From assembly GCA_937983065.1 (NCBI GenBank), contig CALKAL010000138.1:1-7575 (forward strand): 7,575 nt of DNA, in the 5' to 3' direction. Source of the stretch: an uncultured Bacillaceae bacterium (lineage in GTDB: Bacteria; Bacillota; Bacilli; Bacillales; Alkalibacillaceae). This document shows, piece after piece, positions 4,866-7,575 of the stretch. The notes under the pieces were generated by a model, which was given only the letters and a program-made list of their open reading frames with translations, made no database searches and was not told where the DNA came from. Position numbers and translations under genes: made by a program. The first letter of the stretch is position 1. Every line of letters begins with the position of its first letter.

Positions 4866-5993
4866 GTGACAGTGAGCAAATGGACAGCAGAACAAGTTGC
4901 TCGAAAAGTTATTGACAACGAAGAATTATTTATATTGGACGTCAGAAACAGTGATGCATTTGAAGATTGGAAAATCGAAGGACACAAGTTTGAGTATTTA
5001 AATATACCATACTTTGAGTTATTAGACGGAGTAGAAGAAATTTTACCTCAACTTCCGAATGAGAAAGATATATTAGTTGTTTGTGCGAAAGAAGGCTCTT
5101 CTGTAATGGTAGCAGAAATGCTGTCGGAAGCTGGACGTGAGGCTGCTTACCTTGAAGGTGGAATGAAATCCTGGAGCAGTTACTTAGAACCAATTAAAGT
5201 TTCCGATTTAGAAAAAGGTGGCGAATTATATCAATTCGTACGTCTTGGTAAAGGTTGTCTATCTTATATGGTAATCTCAGGCGGGGAAGCGGCAATTGTT
5301 GATGCGGTACGTTTCACAGATGTATTCACTAATTTCGCAAAAGAAAAAGGTGTGCAAATTAAACACGTCTTTGATACACATCTACATGCTGATCATATTT
5401 CGGGTGGACGTCACATTGCAGCTGAAACGGGTGCAACATATTACTTACCACCAAAAGATGCAACAGAAGTAGTATTTGATTATACCCCACTAACTGATGG
5501 CTTAATTGTAAAAATCGGAGAATCTCAAATTGATGTAAATGCTCTTTATTCACCAGGTCATACAATTGGCTCTACATCATTTGTAATTGACAACCAGTAT
5601 CTTTTAACAGGTGATATTCTGTTTATTGATTCAATTGGCCGCCCAGATTTAGCAGGACTTGCGGATGACTGGGTAGGCGATTTACGTGAAACGCTTTATA
5701 GTCGTTATCGTGAGCTAGCTGAAGACTTAGTTGTTTTACCTGCACATTTCATGATTATAGATGAATTAAATGGTGACGGTACGGTGGCAAGAAATCTAGG
5801 TGATCTATTTAAAGATAACCATGGGCTAAATATTGAAGACGAAGCTGAATTCCGTCGCACAGTTACGGATAATCTACCACCGCAGCCAAATGCGCACGAA
5901 CAAATTCGTCAAGTGAACATGGGTAAAATTACACCTACCCAGGATGAGCAAACGGAAATGGAGATAGGACCGAACCGTTGTGCAGTTCGGTAA
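4866..5993 (+). CDS. yrkH: Rhodanese-metallo-beta-lactamase fusion; persulfide dioxygenase-like (YrkH type)
   Basis: Probable persulfide dioxygenase fused to a rhodanese, 375 residues, cytoplasmic. Persulfide dioxygenases (ETHE1 family) oxidise glutathione or other thiol persulfides to sulfite with one non-haem iron. The N-terminal rhodanese domain (1 to about 108) has FILDVRNSDAF and the loop CAKEGSS with C73. The C-terminal MBL domain (about 118-320) has GKGCLSYMV (C131), THLHADHISGG (171-181), SPGHT (H232), LLTGD (D250) and LPAH (H294). By ETHE1 analogy the iron ligands are H172, H232 and D250. The tail ends MEIGPNRCAVR with C372. The domain order is the reverse of CstB. The start is GTG at 4866 behind AGGGGGT; a GTG at 4872 is the alternative. 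The true thiol substrate is unknown; Bacillales use bacillithiol or coenzyme A. Confidence 0.9.
   Translation: MTVSKWTAEQVARKVIDNEELFILDVRNSDAFEDWKIEGHKFEYLNIPYFELLDGVEEILPQLPNEKDILVVCAKEGSSVMVAEMLSEAGREAAYLEGGMKSWSSYLEPIKVSDLEKGGELYQFVRLGKGCLSYMVISGGEAAIVDAVRFTDVFTNFAKEKGVQIKHVFDTHLHADHISGGRHIAAETGATYYLPPKDATEVVFDYTPLTDGLIVKIGESQIDVNALYSPGHTIGSTSFVIDNQYLLTGDILFIDSIGRPDLAGLADDWVGDLRETLYSRYRELAEDLVVLPAHFMIIDELNGDGTVARNLGDLFKDNHGLNIEDEAEFRRTVTDNLPPQPNAHEQIRQVNMGKITPTQDEQTEMEIGPNRCAVR
5969..5991 (+). other. Stem-loop spanning the end of yrkH
   Basis: ACCGAAC (5969-5975) and GTTCGGT (5985-5991) pair perfectly around a nine-base loop; the second arm includes the first base of the TAA stop. It is followed by seven As and then GTTTTTC, so the T-run is too distant for an ordinary intrinsic terminator. 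It may protect the 3' end of an upstream RNA fragment or weaken read-through to yrkI. Confidence 0.4.
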
Positions 5994-6097
5994 AAAAAGT
6001 TTTTCATGAGTTTCAAAACTTAATAAAAATATCATTTTAAAAATGGATGTCATAGAAGTTTTTTTAAAAATACACTGATCTTCGGATGCAATTATCA

Positions 6098-6119
6098 GAT
6101 AGGTGAATAACTACCTATC
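6098..6119. other. Inverted repeat upstream of yrkI
   Basis: GATAGGT (6098-6104) and ACCTATC (6113-6119) form a perfect seven-base inverted repeat around eight bases, ending 25 bases before the yrkI start. It lies in the longest gap of the operon (about 150 bases). It could be an RNA stem at the 5' end of a processed yrkI-yrkJ message or a protein-binding site. I see no clear promoter in this gap. Confidence 0.4.
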
Positions 6120-6144
6120 GACTAAATATGGAGGAGAGATTAAT

Positions 6145-6372
6145 ATGAATGTTTCCAAAACAATAGATGCCACTGGGCTCTCATGTCCAATGCCTATCGT
6201 TAAAGTAAAAAAAGCAATGGATACAATTAATTCGGGTGAAGTACTCGAAGTATTAGCAACTGATCAAGGCACACTAAGTGATATCCCAGCATGGGCTAAA
6301 ACGGGTGGTCACACCATTTTGGAACAAAAAACTATAGAAGAGGTTTTATACTTCTATATTCAAAAATCTTAA
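6145..6372 (+). CDS. yrkI: TusA-family sulfur carrier protein (YrkI type)
   Basis: Small cytoplasmic sulfur carrier of the TusA (SirA/UPF0033) family, 75 residues, the usual size for YrkI. It carries the GLSCPMPIVKVKKAM motif with C14 as persulfide site, and the family's second half ATDQGTLSDIPAWAKTGGH...YFYIQK. The frame is open from a GTG at 6103, but I choose the ATG at 6145 because GGAGGAG (6130-6136) sits 8 bases before it, and the extra 14 residues match nothing in the family. It is clearly paralogous to the TusA half of yrkF (for example both end Y-Y/F-I-K/Q after VLY). Two TusA carriers in one operon suggest separate partners: one for the fused rhodanese, one free. Confidence 0.93.
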   Translation: MNVSKTIDATGLSCPMPIVKVKKAMDTINSGEVLEVLATDQGTLSDIPAWAKTGGHTILEQKTIEEVLYFYIQKS

Positions 6373-6380
6373 CAAAACCT

Positions 6381-6410
6381 AATAGCGAGTAGTAAATACT
6401 ACTCGCTATT
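6381..6410. repeat. Perfect long hairpin between yrkI and yrkJ
   Basis: Two 14-base arms (6381-6394 and 6397-6410; AATAGCGAGTAGTA and its exact complement) are separated by two As, giving 12-13 stable pairs with a small loop. It lies 9 bases after the yrkI stop and 10 bases before the yrkJ ribosome binding site. The following ATAAATTAG is not a proper T-tract, so read-through is expected. It probably acts as a barrier to 3' exonuclease or as a partial terminator that sets yrkJ below yrkI. Confidence 0.65.
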
Positions 6411-6434
6411 ATAAATTAGAAAGAAGGCTTATTA

Positions 6435-7214
6435 ATGGATTTAACTTTTATCATCATTGTATTTGCAATCGGTTTTATTGGTTCATTTTTATCTGGAATG
6501 CTTGGCGTTGGCGGTTCAATTATAAAATATCCAATGCTGTTATATATTCCACCATTATTCGGCCTAGTAGCATTTACAGCTCATGAAGTATCTGGAATTA
6601 GTGCGGTACAAGTGCTATTTGCTTCTATTGCTGGAGTATGGGCATACCGTAAAGGAGGATATTTAAATAAACAGCTAATCCTCTATATGGGAGGAGCTAT
6701 ACTAATTGGTAGCTTAGTCGGTAGTTATGGATCTAGCTTCTTATCTGAACAAGTAGTGAATGTCGTATACGGTATTCTTGCGGCAATTGCAGCCGTGATG
6801 ATGTTTGTACCAGTAAAGAAAATAGATGAAAAACCATTAAGTGAAGTGACCTTTAATAAGCTACTTGCAGTCATTTTAGCTTTAATTGTTGGGGTAGCCT
6901 CGGGAATTGTTGGTGCAGCAGGTGGATTTTTATTAGTACCAATTATGTTAACTGTATTACACATCCCAACGCGAATGACAATTGCAACTAGTCTTGCAGT
7001 AACTTTTATCTCTTCAATCGGTGGAAGTATTGGAAAGCTCGTAACTGGTCAAGTAGATTATTGGCCTGCTTTTATTATGATTATCGCTAGTCTCTTAGCT
7101 GCACCACTTGGAGCAAAAGTAAGTAAAAAGATGAATACACGTATCTTACAAATAATTTTGGCATTAATGATAGCTGGCACAGCAGTAAAGATTTGGTTAG
7201 ATATTTTAATTTAG
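6435..7214 (+). CDS. yrkJ: TauE/SafE-family membrane permease, putative sulfite/sulfur-anion exporter (YrkJ type)
   Basis: Integral cytoplasmic-membrane protein of 259 residues, the normal TauE/SafE (UPF0721) length. About eight hydrophobic segments are visible (near 3-27, 41-70, 81-103, 107-127, 142-175, 183-202, 211-228, 238-257). The internal repeat of the family shows as GMLGVGGSIIKYPML (21-35) and GIVGAAGGFLLVPIML (157-172). TSLAVTFISSIGG (185-197) is the conserved segment of the second half. AAGAAGG lies seven bases before the ATG. Members of this family are linked to export of sulfite, sulfoacetate and related anions. As the last gene of the persulfide operon it would remove the sulfite made by YrkH. 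Direction and substrate are inferred from context. Confidence 0.92.
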   Translation: MDLTFIIIVFAIGFIGSFLSGMLGVGGSIIKYPMLLYIPPLFGLVAFTAHEVSGISAVQVLFASIAGVWAYRKGGYLNKQLILYMGGAILIGSLVGSYGSSFLSEQVVNVVYGILAAIAAVMMFVPVKKIDEKPLSEVTFNKLLAVILALIVGVASGIVGAAGGFLLVPIMLTVLHIPTRMTIATSLAVTFISSIGGSIGKLVTGQVDYWPAFIMIIASLLAAPLGAKVSKKMNTRILQIILALMIAGTAVKIWLDILI

Positions 7215-7400
7215 TCGTAAAAATGTTTACTTTCAACGGATTGTCGGAAGACTGGGTATAGTTAAAAGAAAACTTTCTTGACTTTACACAAAATATAAAT
7301 ATAGCGATTGGCTTATATTAACCAATATTTATGATTTTTGGGAATAACGGTCTAACGGAGGATTATAAGGTTGTGTGAGTAAAAATTATAAAAATTACTG

Positions 7401-7440
7401 AAAAGAGGCTAGAAGCGTACAAGTTTTGAGCCTTTTTTAT
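7401..7440 (+). terminator. Rho-independent terminator downstream of the yrk operon
   Basis: AAAAGAGGCT (7401-7410) pairs with AGCCTTTTTT (7429-7438) with one G-T wobble, around an 18-base loop; the T-tract is part of the second arm. The A-rich left arm gives a T-tract on the other strand, so it may work both ways. It lies 187 bases after the yrkJ stop and is the best termination point for the operon. The loop is longer than usual. Confidence 0.6.
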
Positions 7441-7475
7441 TTAGGACGAATAGAGGATTTTAACAAAACGTCTAG

Positions 7476-7495
7476 AAATGTTTAATTAGACATTT
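7476..7495. repeat. Near-perfect 20-base palindrome upstream of the last gene
   Basis: AAATGTTTAA (7476-7485) faces TTAGACATTT (7486-7495 begins with T), giving nine of ten matching pairs about the centre at 7485/7486. It ends 31 bases before the ATG at 7527, where promoter elements would lie, and abuts a TATATT (7495-7500) that could be a -10 box. This arrangement suits a dimeric repressor site. The regulator is unknown. Confidence 0.4.
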
Positions 7496-7526
7496 ATATT
7501 AGGCTTATGAATAAGGGGAAAAGGAA

Positions 7527-7575
7527 ATGTTTGCACAATTATTGATGGGAATTTTTTTTATAATAAGAGGAACTG
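7527..7575 (+). CDS. Start of an unidentified protein (runs off window)
   Basis: Sixteen codons from the ATG at 7527 are open to the window end and read MFAQLLMGIFFIIRGT. AAGGGG (7513-7518) lies eight bases before the ATG. The hydrophobic start suggests a membrane protein or signal anchor. The family cannot be named from so few residues. It is separated from yrkJ by a terminator and a palindrome, so it is probably not part of the same operon. A similar short leader and start (MFVQIFLAIYH, then a stop) occurs at 2022-2057. Confidence 0.45.
   Translation, partial: MFAQLLMGIFFIIRGT

Larger units (their letters stand above)
7215..7526. other. Intergenic region after yrkJ
   Basis: About 310 bases without a credible gene. 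It holds a possible weak promoter (TTGACT at 7278-7283, TATAGC at 7300-7305, spacer 16), an orphan GGAGG near 7358-7362 followed only by frames of a few codons, the terminator at 7401-7438, a near-perfect palindrome at 7476-7495, and a ribosome binding site AAGGGG at 7513-7518. The orphan GGAGG may mark a lost reading frame. Confidence 0.5.

Noticed and set aside
6103..6144. N-terminal extension of YrkI from the GTG at 6103
   Set aside because: The GTG lies in the arm of an inverted repeat with no ribosome binding site, whereas the ATG at 6145 has GGAGGAG at ideal spacing and gives the normal 75 residues.

Overview
The window is AT-rich, has strong AGGAGG-type ribosome binding sites and compact operons, and carries proteins closest in type to Bacillus. 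It suggests a low-GC Bacillota, order Bacillales (Bacillus, Lysinibacillus, Oceanobacillus or similar). I see no rRNA, tRNA or CRISPR array, and no intact insertion sequence. The theme is sulfur: uptake of a sulfur-containing nutrient on the left, and persulfide/thiosulfate handling on the right.

Left (1-1815, minus strand): a metNPQ-type ABC importer operon, read metN (ATPase), metP (permease), metQ (lipoprotein, cut by the window edge). MetN lacks the usual C-terminal regulatory domain, and MetQ is atypical around its ligand-binding motif. I could not find an S-box or T-box leader upstream.

Middle (1816-3660): a 560-base gap with a long stem-loop resembling an IS200/IS605 right end and a possible protein remnant, then an OsmC-family thiol peroxidase-like gene and a class I SAM methyltransferase, both on the plus strand. 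This stretch looks patched together.

Right (3661-7214, plus strand): a five-gene sulfur-trafficking operon equivalent to the yrkF-yrkH-yrkI-yrkJ cluster of Bacillus subtilis: TusA-rhodanese fusion, DsrE-family protein, rhodanese-metallo-beta-lactamase persulfide dioxygenase, stand-alone TusA, TauE/SafE membrane exporter. A perfect TACCCCTAGGGGTA palindrome lies between the -35 and -10 boxes and is typical of a CsoR/CstR-type repressor operator, but no such repressor gene is in the window. The leader also holds a terminator-like hairpin and a second operator-like repeat. Stem-loops sit in three of the four junctions between the operon's genes. The likely flow is: sulfane sulfur is passed between the cysteines of TusA, rhodanese and DsrE, oxidised to sulfite by the dioxygenase, and sulfite or a related anion is exported by the TauE protein.

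Far right (7215-7575): a terminator, a near-perfect palindrome and the first 16 codons of an unidentified gene running off the window.
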